A DNA stretch of 64,000 bases from Isoetes taiwanensis (taxonomy: Eukaryota; Streptophyta; Lycopodiopsida; Isoetales; Isoetaceae): assembly GCA_021234155.1 (NCBI GenBank), contig JAJEKV010000536.1:1-64000 (forward strand), given 5' to 3'. The translations under genes were made by a program, and so were the position numbers. Positions within the stretch are counted from its first letter, which is position 1. Each line of letters starts with the position of its first letter. The notes beneath the pieces were generated by a model. It saw only the letters and a program-made list of their open reading frames with translations, was not told the DNA's origin and made no database searches. Of the stretch, positions 12,079 through 24,986 are shown piece by piece.

Positions 12079-13595
12079 TGTGACGTTCCACATATTTATA
12101 CGGTGTATGTATAAATATACTGACACGTCACGGCCCGAGGATACGCCATCATGGGGTAGGTAGCCTAACCACAAAGGATTAATTTAGATATGCTAAATTA
12201 ATAAGGGTTTAATTAAGGGATAATTGCCTAATTAACTTAATTAAGCTAATTAATTAATTAGATAGAGGACACCTGGCCAAACTCGATTGGCCAGGAGAAG
12301 GATGCTAATTTGAGGCAGCAAATTGGATCCCTATCCCAATTTGCCCCAAATCGAACCCAGGAGCAGGAGCAGCTGAGCGCCCAGCCTATTCGAGTATGGA
12401 GATCCCACATGACAACGGGTCCAGTCGTAATTCGGGTTAGTGAATAGGTTAACTTGGTATTTCTAGGGCCAGCGCCTCTGCCAGGCTTCTTTGTTGATCT
12501 TTGATGTTGAATAACCCTTGTTTGATAATTAGAATTGTTCTTTTCTCTTGATGATGTACTGTGATGGATGGATGTATCTTTGGTGTCATCTCTGTTAGTT
12601 CTTCCAGAAACAGGGATTAAGGGGGGTAGAGACCTCTGTAACCTATGCTTATTTAGTATGCTTCTAGTAGCTCCAGTAATACCCATTAAATGCGGCCTGT
12701 GTACAAGATCCCACTGAGCTGTGGAGTCTATGGCATCATTGAAGCACCAGATAAGGGGCCGTAGTGATGAAGTGTGGGGTGGGGTCTCGCCTGAGCATAA
12801 AAGGCTACGGAGACTCCTTCAGTGAGCTAGGCCTAATAGTCGGTCACGTAGAGGGCCGGGTATGGGTCTGACACTCCCTGGGTACAGTGGTGTGATCATC
12901 CTGTACTTTGAAGATACAGTTAGGGGAGTAGGTCGGGTACGGATGCGGGGGTCGCTGATGCGGCACGTGTCCTCTAGTTCACCCATGGATTCACTGCGAC
13001 TCTGGAAAGGGACACTTCTCTGACCTGCCTCATCGGACCGGGGAGATGTAACCCGGAGTAGTCCTGAAGGGTGATTCCTTGGGATTGCGTCTCCGGAAGG
13101 CTACAATGGTGCCATAGCTTGATTCAGCTCATCTGCAAAGTGTGCACAGGAGGGGCGGATGGAGTGGACAACCCTAGCCAATGTTCTATGCCAGCTAATG
13201 CCATGTTAAGATTCTGTCTGCTGATCTCCTGAGACCTAGCCGTCAGTCGATCCCCATTGGAGTCTGAGCCGGGGTAGAACCTTGGGTTTGGCATGTTTTC
13301 CTTAGTACTAGATGTATCTTCTCTGTTGCTATTAGTTGGATGGATGTACCCTTCGTGATGGTTATTTATTATATGATTATGTTGTGTGCTAACCTTGTAT
13401 TCACGCTTCCGCGACTTAGGAGCCCCATTGAAGGCGTGGGTCGAATGACACCTCCGTGTCCTTCACCCGGGCATCTTGCTATGGATGGTCCGAGTTAGAC
13501 GGAGGGCCCTGTTCATGGTGAGCTGATTGCCATGGGAGGGAAAAGTCCCTGTATGTATACGTCCAGAGCGCCGCATATGTTCAGGGAGCGTCACA
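12079..13595 (+). mobile_element. 3-prime LTR of a Ty3-type retrotransposon, with a short internal stub
   Basis: The stretch starts TGTGACGTTCC and ends GGGAGCGTCACA, giving a TG...CA LTR with matching terminal inverted bases, 1517 bp long. It is preceded by a purine tract (GGGGAGAA, 12071-12078) and by CTGAGGACAACAT, a pattern usual just before the 3-prime LTR of Ty3/gypsy elements. The flanks (GAGAA and TCTTC) are not a target duplication and no primer site follows the LTR. It is therefore read as the right end of an element whose internal part has been lost, not a solo LTR. Open frames inside it are LTR shadows. Confidence 0.7.
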
Positions 13596-15299
13596 TCTTC
13601 ACTATTCAAAAATTCAACCAATCGTTGACGCAACATCTAAGGAGTCTAGTATCCTATACAGATGTCATCCAACTATAAGCGTTTCCCATTGATGTTAATT
13701 TTGTTTGATTTGAATTTATTCCATGTTGTCTAATTTAATATTTATAAATGCAGATGTGGGATGCTGTTAAAGCACATTTTGCATACTCGAGAAGTGTTGG
13801 TGTTAGGAATGTGGACATCAAATTAATTGGCTAAAAGGGAGTTCTTCTCTTTTATCGGAAGATAGATTAGACATGCACTAATTTATGATTTGGCATAACA
13901 TTCGAGTCAAACAGTGGGAACAATATTGGGAATTATTCATTTCATGTTATGGCCATGTAAACTTGGCAGTCATGTGCGATAGTGCGCGTAATACCATACT
14001 GTATAGCCTTGTGTTCTGGTCTTGTGAACTGTTGAAGAAAATATGGTGTCGCTATCTCCATTTCTGGACCATTAGTCCTCAATATTTGGCTTGGTAGTTT
14101 TTAGGAATTGGGACATTATTTTATTGCCACATAATCCATTTTCTTAGTCGAAAAAAATGTTTGGCCCACTGATCATGCTTCCTCTATGTGTGCACATGCA
14201 TGGTCATTTATGAAAATTTCATTAACGATTAGTTCTCTCAAAATGCTCCTTTTTTTTTTTTTTTTTTTAGGTAATGCCCAGTATCGTATCTTCAATTGCT
14301 GTTTATCTTGCTATACCGCCCATACTTTAACATGCAAAAGGTTCCCAGGTAGACGGCTGATTTTTAAAAAATCCAGTCTTACTATTTTTCTGAAATTCGC
14401 TTGTATTAATAACTGCGCCTGTCGTTGTCGGCCTTTATTAAAAACATGGTAGGTAGGGAAGGAGCTATAAATAGCAAAGAAAATGTTTCCCCCCTTCACA
14501 AAGGTGGGCATCATTTGCTCTCAAATTACCTTTCCCCATTCCATTTTTGAAGATTTTCTTCCACATTCTATTTTTGCAGATTTCATGTGTTTCTACAAAA
14601 AAGCACCTGTTGTGGATCTTATTTCTCACTTTTGCTTATACTATTAAGCAACCATCACCATCAAGAAGAAACATGCACTATGGTAAACAGTTGAATATGC
14701 AATAGGGCAAATTCCAAATCAAATTATAGAGCCATAAGCATGTGTTGCAGAGCATAGAACCATGTCGCAGAACAATGTAGTGTTCTCACGATCTATTTCC
14801 TCTACTTTTCCTATGCGTTTATCACCTATTTGTTAGCCTCATTTTTAGTTTTTGTTTAGCGTTGGCTATTATTTCCTGGAGTGCGAAGGCAACGGAATAA
14901 TGGTCGTGAGAAGCGTGTTCATGCTAGGTCTACTGTACGTAATGCTATCACGAATAGAGGGCAGGAAACAAATGTCGATTGTATCGCCAATGACGACAGT
15001 CGACTTTCATCCAAACAAAAGCATTGCTAATGTAGCAACAACTGCACACGAGATAACCGCCATAACCTTGCAGTTCACTGTAATCGTAACATCAAGTAAA
15101 TGGAATTGCACGCTCTTTCCCTATTACACTACTATATGTGTAGTTTGCGCTAATTTTAAGCGCTAATAACCTTTCAATTCGTTTCTTAACGCTTGTATCA
15201 AAGCCACAAAAACACTACTAATGTAGCAACAACTAGACACGGGATAAGCATTAATGCTCATTGCACAAGCACATAAACAATACGAAATCCCCAACAGCT
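13596..15299. other. Unassigned AT-rich sequence
   Basis: It contains a 19-base T run near 14251 and a divergent direct repeat (CTAATGTAGCAACAACT at about 15027 and 15218). An open frame at 13885-14097 has no recognisable motif. Nothing else is supportable. Confidence 0.4.
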
Positions 15300-15308
15300 A
15301 GTAGAACT

Positions 15309-15311
<3 letters not shown>
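15300..15311 (-). repeat. LINE target-site duplication, poly(A) side
   Basis: AGTAGAACTGGA directly abuts the 30-base T run that is the LINE poly(A) tail on the minus strand. Its exact reverse complement, TCCAGTTCTACT, abuts the LINE 5-prime end at 21676-21687. Direct target duplications would appear inverted in just this way if one end of the LINE was later inverted. Confidence 0.8.
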
Positions 15312-15342
<31 letters not shown>

Positions 15343-18300
15343 AAAGCAAGAGATGGTTTTGTCATTAATTATAGAATCTCAAGAACATAGCATGAATGTG
15401 CTTTATAGAGAAGCACATGAGAAAAAAGATGATCAGCATAGAGCTTCATATTATAGATTATGAGCTCTAGCACAAAAAAGAAGGACAGAATGTTAAGAAC
15501 AATGTGCCAAAAGATAATAAGCCCCCAAATATGAACAGTTCAATGAAGCCCCAAGTAGATGAAATTGAAGCTCTGTATAAGCCGAAAAGACCTGCAAAAA
15601 GTACCAGATGAAGATTAGATAAGAGCAGAGGCATATTTAGGAAAAGGCTAGAGATGTAAGGCTCATTGGTCAGAGAAGAAAGTGTCATTGAAATAGGCAT
15701 TGAATGAGTCTGTGGATCCGAAGCAGTACTGATTTGGACCCCAATTGTTGGTGTAGTAAAGCCGGAACTTGTCCTTGTCCTCCAGAAGTATCAGCAGGGA
15801 ACCATACAGATCAGCTAGGAGTTTATGATTGTAATACATGGTTCTATATCTGATCAACTGTCTTTCTGTGAGGATGAAGTTATTATTGGCCAGAAAAGCC
15901 CAAAGACAATGGATCTGTACCACTTCCCTGCAGAAAATGGATGCCCAAAGATCTTCACTCTCTTTCAGATATCTGTTGTGTCCTTTCTTCATAAGGAAGG
16001 ATTCCATAGAAGTAGCCAAATCATTCTTCATGACCTTGTCTTTGGAACCTTGGCTATAAGGCGAGACGTCATCAAATTTCCGAGCTCCCTCTCCACGCAA
16101 AAAGTTAAGATATTCTAGAATCATCCGAGAGAAAAGCATTAGAATCCACCACATTTAGATTGGAAGCAAATAAATTATAGTGACCCTAAAAGCCATGATT
16201 CTCCTCAGTTCGGTCATTGTTAGCTCCAATGTTTTGTTTTTATGAGCAAATGGCAATAGTCTCAAAGTCAAATTGGAAGTTCATCTTAATCCAAAAAATA
16301 GAGGGCCTTTTCTTCCCAAACAATACACGGTTTCTAGCTTTCCAAATATTCCCACAGGCAATGAAAAATTACAAGTGTTTTTGAAGCTATCATTGTTTTG
16401 GATGAAAGAAAGAAAATTCCCATCATACAAAATACCAAATTTATCAAAGCAATCCAATTCGAAACCGGACAACTTGTCACAAACAAAAGATATGAATCAT
16501 ATCTTCAACAAAGATTACATCTTAAAGGACAATTAGCCATAATATTTGGATATCCCTTAGACATAGAATGTAAATTGTTAAGACTGCCATTAGCAACAAG
16601 CCATATGAAATAGGAGATTTTAGGAGGGCAGTAAGAATTCCAAACATTCTTGAAAAGAATCTTAAGCTGATCATGATTAATACCCCATTTAGCCATTGCC
16701 TTGCTGTCTATAGGACCAGAGGCTATAGCAAAGATATACATTTTCACTTTATAGTCAAATTTACCATTCAAAGACCAATCTCCTTTTCCGGAGTTAGGAG
16801 AAAGATTAGAAAGAGAAGGCTTGATAAGAGAATAAACCTTTCTATCAGATGAGGTACCTCTGATAATGTTTTTTAGAGCAGTCCAAGAGATAATTCTATC
16901 CCCAACAAACAGATCTCTGATGAAGTAGAGCCCAGCATCATGCCATTTCTTACAAATTTTGGAATGCTTGATGGCCAGAAAAGTAGAGTTTTGATCAGCT
17001 AAAGACGAGGGTTCCAAAAATAGGCATATCACAATGAAGCATATCGCCAGAGATAAAGCTGAAAATCTTTGAGAGATGGAAATTCAAGCTTTAATCATAT
17101 TGCTCATTAGAGGAGAGGTGTTGGGGAGTTTTTGGATGAGTGAAAGCGAAATTAGGCAATAAGTGATGAATAGATGGGTGACCGGAAGGACGGCTTTGGT
17201 TGATCCAAAAAATCGACAAATTTATAGGCTGGAGATAGATTTCCATAAATAGCCTTCCGGACAAATTTACACGCAAGAGATTGAGCTTGGAGGAAGAGGT
17301 TTTGCAGCCAAGACCTCCAAAACTTTTTGGTTTACATATGGAGTTCCAGTTAACAAGATGACTACCTTTCCAAATGAAATTCCTGATAACTTTCTCTAGC
17401 TCGATGTAAACACATTTAGGTGCAACAAGAGCAGTGGAGAAATACACATGAGAGCTTGCAAAGACAGAATTGGCTATAATGGTCCTGCCAGCTAGAGTGA
17501 GGTAATTCCTGTAGTTATTCAGTTTTTTCTTTATTCTTTGAATAATAGGATCCCAAAGACCCTTTAAGCTATGATCTAAAGATAAAGGCATCCCCAAGAG
17601 TTTAGTAGCTTGACCAGATGGGAGAACATTAATACCAAGCAATTGATGATCAGGAATATCTCCTATAATAAGGCTTTTGCTGATATTAAGATAGATACCA
17701 GAAGCAGCTGAGAATTTATTGATTACATTAAGGAAGCAATCAATATTGGCCAGATCAGCATGAAGAAATGAGAAGGTGTCATCAGCATATTGAAGCATAG
17801 TAAGATAATCATCTGAGTCTGGAAGCTTAAGGCCTCTAATTAAGCCCTTATCCTGATAATAGGAAATGACTTTGGATAAAAGTTCAGCTGCTACCATGAA
17901 AAGATATGGGGCAAGAGGGCAACCTTGCCTAACACCACAAGATAAAGAGAAGAAGCCTGAAGGCACCCCATTAATAAGGACAGCAGACTTAGATCTCAGA
18001 TTTAGACCAAGAATAAGATTAATGAGCTTGGGATGGAAACCAAGTTTAGCCATAGCAAACTCTAGGAAATCCCATCTAACTGAATCAAAGGCTCTTTTGA
18101 AGTCCAGCTTGAGAAGAATGCAATTTTGATTAGAAATTTTATTCCAGTGCAAACCCTCCATAGCAGCCACATAATTGTCAAGAATATACCTATTAGGAAG
18201 AAAGGCTGATTGACTTGGACTAATATTTCTCCAAGCAGCTTTGTTAATTCGAGAGCAATGATCTTGGCACACAACTTATAGGTAGTATTGGTAAGAGAAA

Positions 18301-18980
18301 TGGGCCTCGGTCTTGGAATTCTGAGGGATGATCAACTTTGGAATTAGGGGAGATGAAGCCACTAGCAATGGAGGTCTGAAGATAATCATTATTCCAAAAT
18401 TCATGAACCATGGAGGTAAGATCAAATTTGAAAATATCCGAACTTAATATAGAACTTCGGCAGTAAGCCATCCGCCCTAGAGATTTACCCTTGTGAAGGA
18501 AAACAAGAGAAAAAAGAATTTCTTCTCGAGAAGGAGGATTAACCATGGAATCATTCATCACTTCAGAGCGAGAAGGCAAAATATTATTCCAATATATCTT
18601 TAAAATCATTTGCCTCTACCAAGTCATTAGGTGGAATAGGTTTATTCGGAAAATGTCCATATATTTACGCTTGAAAAAAAGTGGCAATGTCGGAATGAGA
18701 AGACTTGACTTGGTACCATTGTCACCAATCACCTCGGATATAGAATTTCTCAACACTCTACTCTTAGCTACCCTAAAGAAAAATTTATAGCTACCAGAGT
18801 CCATTTTATTGGTGTACTTTATCTTACATCGATAGCGAGAGCCCTTTGGCCTCAATCTCTTCAATGCTTCTAATTTTCTTTCCAAAATCTCCTCACTAAT
18901 CTGGCAGATTTAAATTTGTAGGATCTCTTTAAGTAAAGATCTGATATCTTTCATGAACATTAGAAGTTGATTTCTGACCT
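15312..18980 (-). mobile_element. 3-prime half of a plant L1-type LINE
   Basis: On the minus strand this runs from within ORF2, just after the endonuclease, through reverse transcriptase and the zf-RVT-like region to a 30-base poly(A) tail (T run 15312-15341). The 5-prime half of apparently the same insertion is at 21688-25868 on the plus strand. The coding phase joins exactly if 25868 is placed next to 18981. Non-LTR elements of this type insert by target-primed reverse transcription. Confidence 0.9.
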
Positions 18981-18981
18981 C
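15663..18981 (-). pseudogene. LINE ORF2, reverse transcriptase and C-terminal region (frameshifted)
   Basis: The main open block (17091-18272) carries RT signatures in order: SPSQSAFLPNRYILDN, LLKLDFKRAFDSV (first catalytic Asp), GVRQGCPLAPYLF, and YADD at 17778-17789 with the catalytic Asp pair. Upstream blocks at 18244-18609 and 18616-18981 are in other frames. Downstream, 16505-17032 includes CPPKISYFIWLVANG and a CPLRCNLC cluster typical of the zf-RVT region. The block at 15663-16154 is an uncharacterised C-terminus. Several frameshifts and an early stop make it inactive. The endonuclease domain is missing here because of the inversion. Confidence 0.9.
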
Positions 18982-19299
18982 ACCTCCACATAACCACATG
19001 TAGAGTTTTTTGAACAACAACATGTGGTTTTTCTTTTACTGTTGTTTTTAAGCATGGACCCAAAATTGGGGTGGTTGTGTTAGATTTGCAATCTTCTACA
19101 AAACCCGAAGCAATACCTTAAATTGGATGGACTCCATTACGTCTACAGATTCTATTTCGCCCCATGTTATTTATTGTTTGTACTTATCCCCAGCTAATGT
19201 CTGACACTCCTCTTACATTTATTAACATGAATATATAGTGCTTTTAGTTCCGCCTACAAACCCTGTTACATCTACTCATTCCACACGTCCACAACTAAT

Positions 19300-19329
19300 G
19301 CCCGGCATCGCCAGGCACACGTTTCTAGT
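19300..19329 (+). mobile_element. Helitron 3-prime terminus (left arm)
   Basis: Hairpin GCCCGGCATCGCCAGGC (19300-19316, 7-bp stem with one mismatch, ATC loop), then 8 bases, then CTAGT at 19325-19329. This fits the Helitron 3-prime end rule. The Helitron body should lie to the left but is cut at 18981 by the inversion junction with the LINE. In the right arm the same end is followed outward by the GCATGC-rich repeat block. Confidence 0.7.
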
Positions 19330-21675
19330 TCATAGTTATAATTAAAATGTTAGCTTTTTTATTTAATTAATTTCAAACTATAACTTTTCTTAAAGTGTTT
19401 TTTAAAGTGCTAAAGCTTGTAAATTGTGAGATTCTCATAATAGTTTTAAGTCATGGCTTATCAAACCATCACATTTTATTTAGAAATTATAATGATTGTT
19501 AAATATTAAATTTGTTAAATCACTGAAAAGTGAAATTTTATATTCTTGGAATGTTTAATTCTAAATAGATAAGTGTTATATTTTGATAACTGTTAGGTTT
19601 TAATTTAAGAATAAACTTATAAAATTAGAACTTATAAATAATATAACAATCAAGAAGAATTAAACAATACATATTTCTTATAATGGCATTCTTGAAGTAC
19701 TATCTATTAAATCTGAATAAGTCCAAGTTTTGTTGAATATGTCATGTACATAGATTTCCAACGATGCTTTAAATCAAACAGACCTCAATGCTTTGTAGGA
19801 GCATGTTTGAGTCCATGGGCACTGTAAAATAGGTAGTTGCAACAGAACGCCAGCCACAGAACCTCTGATGCTCAAACCAAAGACCTAATCCACAGTTCTC
19901 GCACTTGGAGAAGCCAATGGCAAGCCCGATATAAGCGAAAAAAGTCTCATGCCAAACTATGCACTCGCTGTGTCATGTCAAAACTATACTTGCTAAAAAA
20001 AAGGGGTTGTGGATAGGCTAGAAATCAACTAAATGCAAAAAAGGGATCTTGGAGACATAAAAGGTCAGAAGGCTGTAAATAAAAAGATGAAGCAGACCCA
20101 TAAATTGGTTTGAGAGATCAAGGATGGGGAGGAGCTGCCTAGGCGCGTGGTGGAGGAGCTTGAGGGGAGGACATTCTGACAGAGAAGAATACACCATTCT
20201 GGCAGGAGAAAAGGAAGGGGAGGGCTTTACTGAAGAAAACAGTACGAGGCCAGATTGTACATGTACTCGGACTGCAGCACCAGGCTCTTCTTTCCAGAGC
20301 TGGACTAGAAAATGGGCACACTCTATGCCAGCCTGGACCATGCCACGTCTGTAGCCTCTGCTTAGCTGGCTGACCGCTTGGAGCAGCAATTCCTCGAGGT
20401 TGAAGCCCTTCGTTTCGTCGATTCCTCTCTTTTGCTTCCCCCTTTGATGCCCTTCGTGGCTCCATTGATTCCTCTCTTTTGCTTCCCCCTTTGCCTTCTC
20501 CAAACTCTAGCCATCCTTTCTGGGAGCCTACAATTGAAGCCATGTATAGCTCCCTTGTGTTTGTAGATTTGTTGAAAAAGAATCTTGGTAGTGCTGCTCC
20601 TCTCCATCCATTTAGCTTCTCTGGGTTATGCTTCTTCAATCCCATTTGATTGTATAAAATACAAAGCTCCATCCTGACATTTGGTGCAAAAAAGAAGCTC
20701 CATCCTCACATTTGCTACAAAAAAGAAGCCTATGGCGGATAAATTGGCAATAACAATGGCTTCCTTGGTGGCTAGAGTATAACAACTCATATGTAAGACA
20801 CCTTAATTTTTAGGTGGTCTTATGCAACCAAATCCAAGTTCTTGAAATTTATTAGTCACTAACTAGAAGTTCCTAGGTTATTTTTAGGATCTTTTAATCT
20901 TGTCCATATTCTAATTTAACTTGGAAGAACAATGAGAATGAGATATATTTTTTCGCACAATTTGCTATTTGCCATATATTTTAAACCATATTTTTAGGAT
21001 TGGATAAGCGGCAAAGATCACCTTTGGTTATAGACATTGTCATCTAAATTTGACATGGAAATACTTTCAAGTGTTGTTTCACAAAGAGATTTCTGCACCT
21101 AAGGGCATGAAGCCACCCATCTGTTATGTGGAAAAGCTTTACTTTCAGCCTTTTTATTCAGTTTGTCTGCAAATCTAGTCAAGGGCATGAAGCCACCCAT
21201 CTGTTATGTGGAAAAGCTTGGTTTTAGCTTTTTTATTCAGTTTGTCTACAATTCGACTTTTTTATTCCGTTTGTTGGCAGATCTGGTAGATTTCCAGATG
21301 TATAATTGTACCCACATGATTCCTAGAGGTAAAATCTCAATATGCTTACCTACCCAAGCAATCCATTTCATTTTGGCTACCAAAAAAAAGGAAAGTAGCA
21401 TAAATGCAGGCTTGGGGTGAAGGTTGGAGTGGGGATAAAGAGTTACATTCACAAAGCTTATTTTGACATGATTGTTTAGTGGAGTTTGATGGTGTGCTTC
21501 TGCTCTTGTTGGTGCTATATGTGAAATATTAGTTATGTGTGTTTTATGCAAGTGTCATTTGAACGTGAGAGAAAGCATAATGAATGTATGTTTAGAGGTA
21601 CAGAGCTTACGTTTAACTTAGTTACTTGGTATTAGTAGAGATTATGGCATTTTTGCTAATGAGTTTGTACGTGTA
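19330..21675. other. Inverted-repeat interior, no recognised gene
   Basis: The first ~450 bases are very AT-rich. A minus-strand frame at 20139-20672 (177 codons) is repeated in the right arm at 33686-33997. There it is shifted by small indels, so there is no sign of a conserved product. An 80-base direct duplication occurs near 21100-21230 (AAGGGCATGAAGCCACCCAT twice). This sequence predates the LINE insertion, since the LINE target site lies at its right end. Confidence 0.5.
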
Positions 21676-21687
21676 TCCAGTTCTACT
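21676..21687 (+). repeat. LINE target-site duplication, 5-prime side
   Basis: TCCAGTTCTACT is the exact reverse complement of 15300-15311 and sits immediately before the LINE 5-prime start. The equivalent position in the right arm (32668-32679) has a diverged version. Confidence 0.8.
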
Positions 21688-22524
21688 GATCTTCAAACTC
21701 TAGTTGCTTGAACCTTCTCTTCCTTGCTTTGTTTGCATGATCTCTAATGAATGTCCTTTCCTTGGTTCTTCAAGCAAGTGTCTACTTTGTGATCTTCAAG
21801 GATGTGAGTCGGGTAACAGAATGGACGTGCGCCATTTTTCTTGGTTTTTTTGTCCTTTTCCCAGTTTTTCTGTTCAAACACCTTTCTTGACAATTCTCCC
21901 TTGGAACTCTCCGATTTTTGCTTGAATTGGATCGAAATTGAAAGACATCTGCTGGCTGCCCTTGTAGAGGGCCAGCATCAACACATTCCTCACGCTCTGA
22001 GCTTTTGATGGATGTTAAAATTTTCACAATTCTCAAGCATGGCCCGAGATTTACCTGTGGGTTTCTATCAGGATCATCCTCAGAATTATGGAAATCTTTA
22101 GTAACCAATACTTTCTTTCCAGATTCCTTATTTCGGCAAGAGTATACCTTTGTTCCTAGCTGCGTTGAATTCGAAACAGAGATGCTTAATTCTTGGAGGA
22201 ATTTATAGGTGACAGCAAGGTTTCAGCAACAGGAATTTTCAGAGTCAATTGTGATTGGGCAGAAGAAAAAATCATTGTGAAGGTCTACTCAGAGAATTAG
22301 GAAAAGTGTTGTAGTGCTTTCTTTAGATTTACAGCTATTGAATGGTTTTTTTGTTGCAAGAAATCATGAATCGAACAATCTTGGCTTCTGGTTTGGCAAT
22401 CCGATCTCTTTTAGCTAATTGTGGTTCTTTCTAGTGGTCTCTTCTCCTGTTTGTCCTTTTTCCCCCTTTTTCGTCATTCATTTTCGTTCAAATTACTTTT
22501 GTTGTATCACCCTGAGCCTTTGTG

Positions 22525-24898
22525 ATGGCCTTTAATTTCACGGAAAACCCTAAAAATTTCGCTTTTCTTCACTCTTTCACCAATCTTTCCGCTCAAGAGC
22601 GAGCCTTTGTCCTCCAAAGCTTAAATTCCTTTCAAGAGAAGCCTCAGGACACCATTCTCTTTGGGAATTTTGAAAATTTGCTTCCAGTCGACTCTACAAT
22701 GGACCCAATTTCACATAAAGTCCCGTTCTGGGATAATCTATCTGGTGATCCTGATCATAGGGGAATTTTGCATCCTCTCGACCCAGTCACTCAAGTCCCC
22801 CGGCCCTATGGAGTTACAAGACGGCACCAGGAAATACAGTCAGATGAAGAATTGGATGGCAGATTGCAAAGGACAAGACATCCCTATCTCCGAGAAAGAA
22901 AAATGAGACTCTATGATGGTATTTCTCTCAATCTTCCGATTGTTCATTCTAAAATTGATGCCTTGTCTCAATGTCTTTACCATAGTCAAGGTCAAAAAAA
23001 TGTGGTCTTAAGCTTGATAAATTATGGGGTTATCTCGCTTAACCTAAACAAAGGGATCATAATCCAAGTCAAGTTTCATGGCTCAACTTTCCCTATATCA
23101 TGATTGAATGTGGGAATGCTAGATCAGCAAATTTCTTTCTTAACTATGGTCCCTTGACATTTGAGACCTCCCACTGACTAACCTTCCCGAAATGGCACCA
23201 AACTTGATATGGACCAAATGAATAATCTTTGTATTGCTTCTACATCCCTTTTCGGTCTTAATCCTATATCTTTGGGATGAAGAATGCTTCAAGCTTCTTT
23301 TCAATTCAATTGGTACCTACATTTCATTGAATACTCCCTTCGAGACATCCAAGAGCCTTTGTCCAGCTTAGACTGTCCAAAGATATCCTCTCTCAATTCC
23401 TTTTAAAGATGCCTTTGGAGTAGAATCATCATTAGCTCTTAGATGGTCCGATTGCCTTCCCAATGCCAAAAATGTTTTCAAAGACATTTCGGTATTGGGA
23501 TTGTAAATCATCGGGGAACTTCAAAGAAGATAGCGCATTGAATGGGAATGCAGGTGAAAAACAGGGGATCTCCCTCATAATAATGGAGGTAAAGTCAAGG
23601 AAAAGTCATCCAATGGGGATGTTACTCAGAAAACAAAGATCAAGGAGTTGGAAGCATTTTAAATTGCCGAAAATGAGAATTTCAAATGGACAAAGGTAAA
23701 TGGCAGCTACAAGAGGATTCAAAAAAAAAAAGCAAGGGATCAATTGAAAGCCAAAGATAAAAAGTCATGAAGACAACTCCTTCTCATATAAGAGAAGTAA
23801 TGGAATTACAATTTGGGGAACCAAAACTTCGGGTCAAAGGGGTCATACCAGAAAAAGCAAAACAAGCCACTCATGATCTATGTTTGACATTGACCAACAT
23901 CATCAAGGATGCCAAAAGTCAAGATAAGGGTCAATGCTCCTACAAATCGGGATGGACTTCCCCATCAAAACATAAGCAAAGATGGGTCATTAACTATGAA
24001 ATCTCAAGGCAAAGCTAAGCAAAAGATGAATCCTACTCCAAGGATTTCACAGACTTCTTCCAATCATTCAGCAAGTCTGTCCCAGCTAAAAATACCTTCT
24101 AATGTGCCTCCTGATCATTTGGGTATGGGTTTGACTAAACCCACAATTCAAACCAATGATGTTATTTTCATGGATAATCAGCAACATCAAGATAATCAGC
24201 ATCATCAAGATAACCAGGTTCAACATCAAACTGATCAAACTGAGCTGCATATCGATTGTCAAAATCCTTTTCAGGTATTATCTGACCTAAATAATAATCT
24301 AGATTTAGATTTAGATAAGAGCAGAGAATGTTTGCCTTCACCTGCCATTCCACCATCAATTCCCTCTGAGACTGCCATAGCACATAATTCTATTCCTATC
24401 ATTCCTCCCATTCAGTCCTCTTTCCCATCCCTCATTGATCTGGACTCACCAATTGTGGAAGAACCTTTCAGTCCTCCAAGAATATCTAGTAAGGTGGCAG
24501 ATCAGCTAGCTTCCTTGCAAATGCAAATGGTTCATGACACAGCAGATCAAGATCTCTCTAAACATACTGAGCTCAAAGGGATAGCTACTTCTGACTATGT
24601 TCCTGAGACTCCAGAGGATAAACAAGAGCAAGTGGAGCTTCAAGAAAATTCAAGGCAAGTATTAGATTCTATCTTATTAAATACTCTTGATAATAACTCT
24701 ATGTTTCACTTTTATCCTGGTGGCTGCTCTGACTATAGTGACTGTGAAGATTATGTAAATGATAAAGAAAATTGGAGTAAGGAGGATTATCTTATTGATA
24801 GCACAGTTAATTTATCTAAACCTAATTTTGATCTTCCTAGTAAGAAACCTGCTAAAAAGGCCAGGAATAACATAGGGAAGACTCTATCGTATGAATAA
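22525..24898 (+). pseudogene. LINE ORF1 (nucleic-acid-binding gag-like protein), broken
   Basis: The start ATG at 22525 follows the leader. The first open block (to 23103) begins MAFNFTENPKNFAFLHSF. Frames then change repeatedly between 23103 and 23909. The last block (23909-24898) is a Gln/Asn- and Ser-rich tail with a QDNQHHQDNQ-type repeat and a basic end, overlapping ORF2 by a few bases. Plant LINE ORF1 proteins bind element RNA. The central portion, SDCLPNAKNVFK, resembles the region before the usual CCHC knuckle, but the knuckle cysteines are not intact. The right arm carries a second copy of the first 1.3 kb. Confidence 0.75.
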
Positions 24899-24986
24899 GA
24901 CTCCGCCCAAAATACCGTGGAGCAAAAAGAAATCTAAAATATCCAATTTGACTTCCCCTGCTTGCCCTTTCTCCTTCTTTTTGGAT

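Larger units (their letters stand above)
18981..23858 (+). repeat. Left arm of a ~4.9 kb inverted repeat
   Basis: The reverse complement of 30489-35385 matches this stretch from end to end, with point differences and small indels. Contents in order: the 3-prime end of a Helitron (to 19329), about 2.3 kb of unassigned sequence, a LINE target duplication, then the first ~2.2 kb of the LINE. Outer boundary: the shared string TGTGGAGGTG joins LINE reverse transcriptase sequence here but other sequence in the right arm. Inner boundary: GAAAAAGC, after which the left arm continues in LINE ORF1 while the right arm joins PPR sequence. Confidence 0.93.

Noticed and set aside
12258-12686. 142-codon minus-strand frame as a gene
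   Set aside because: It lies wholly inside the Ty3-type LTR and has no recognisable motif.
13595-13640. 5-prime LTR followed by internal region to the right of 13595
   Set aside because: No primer-binding site follows the LTR, whereas a purine tract precedes 12079, so it is a 3-prime LTR.
20018-20607. Several overlapping frames of 60-177 codons on both strands as genes
   Set aside because: They overlap each other, differ between the two arms by frame-changing indels, and show no domain.
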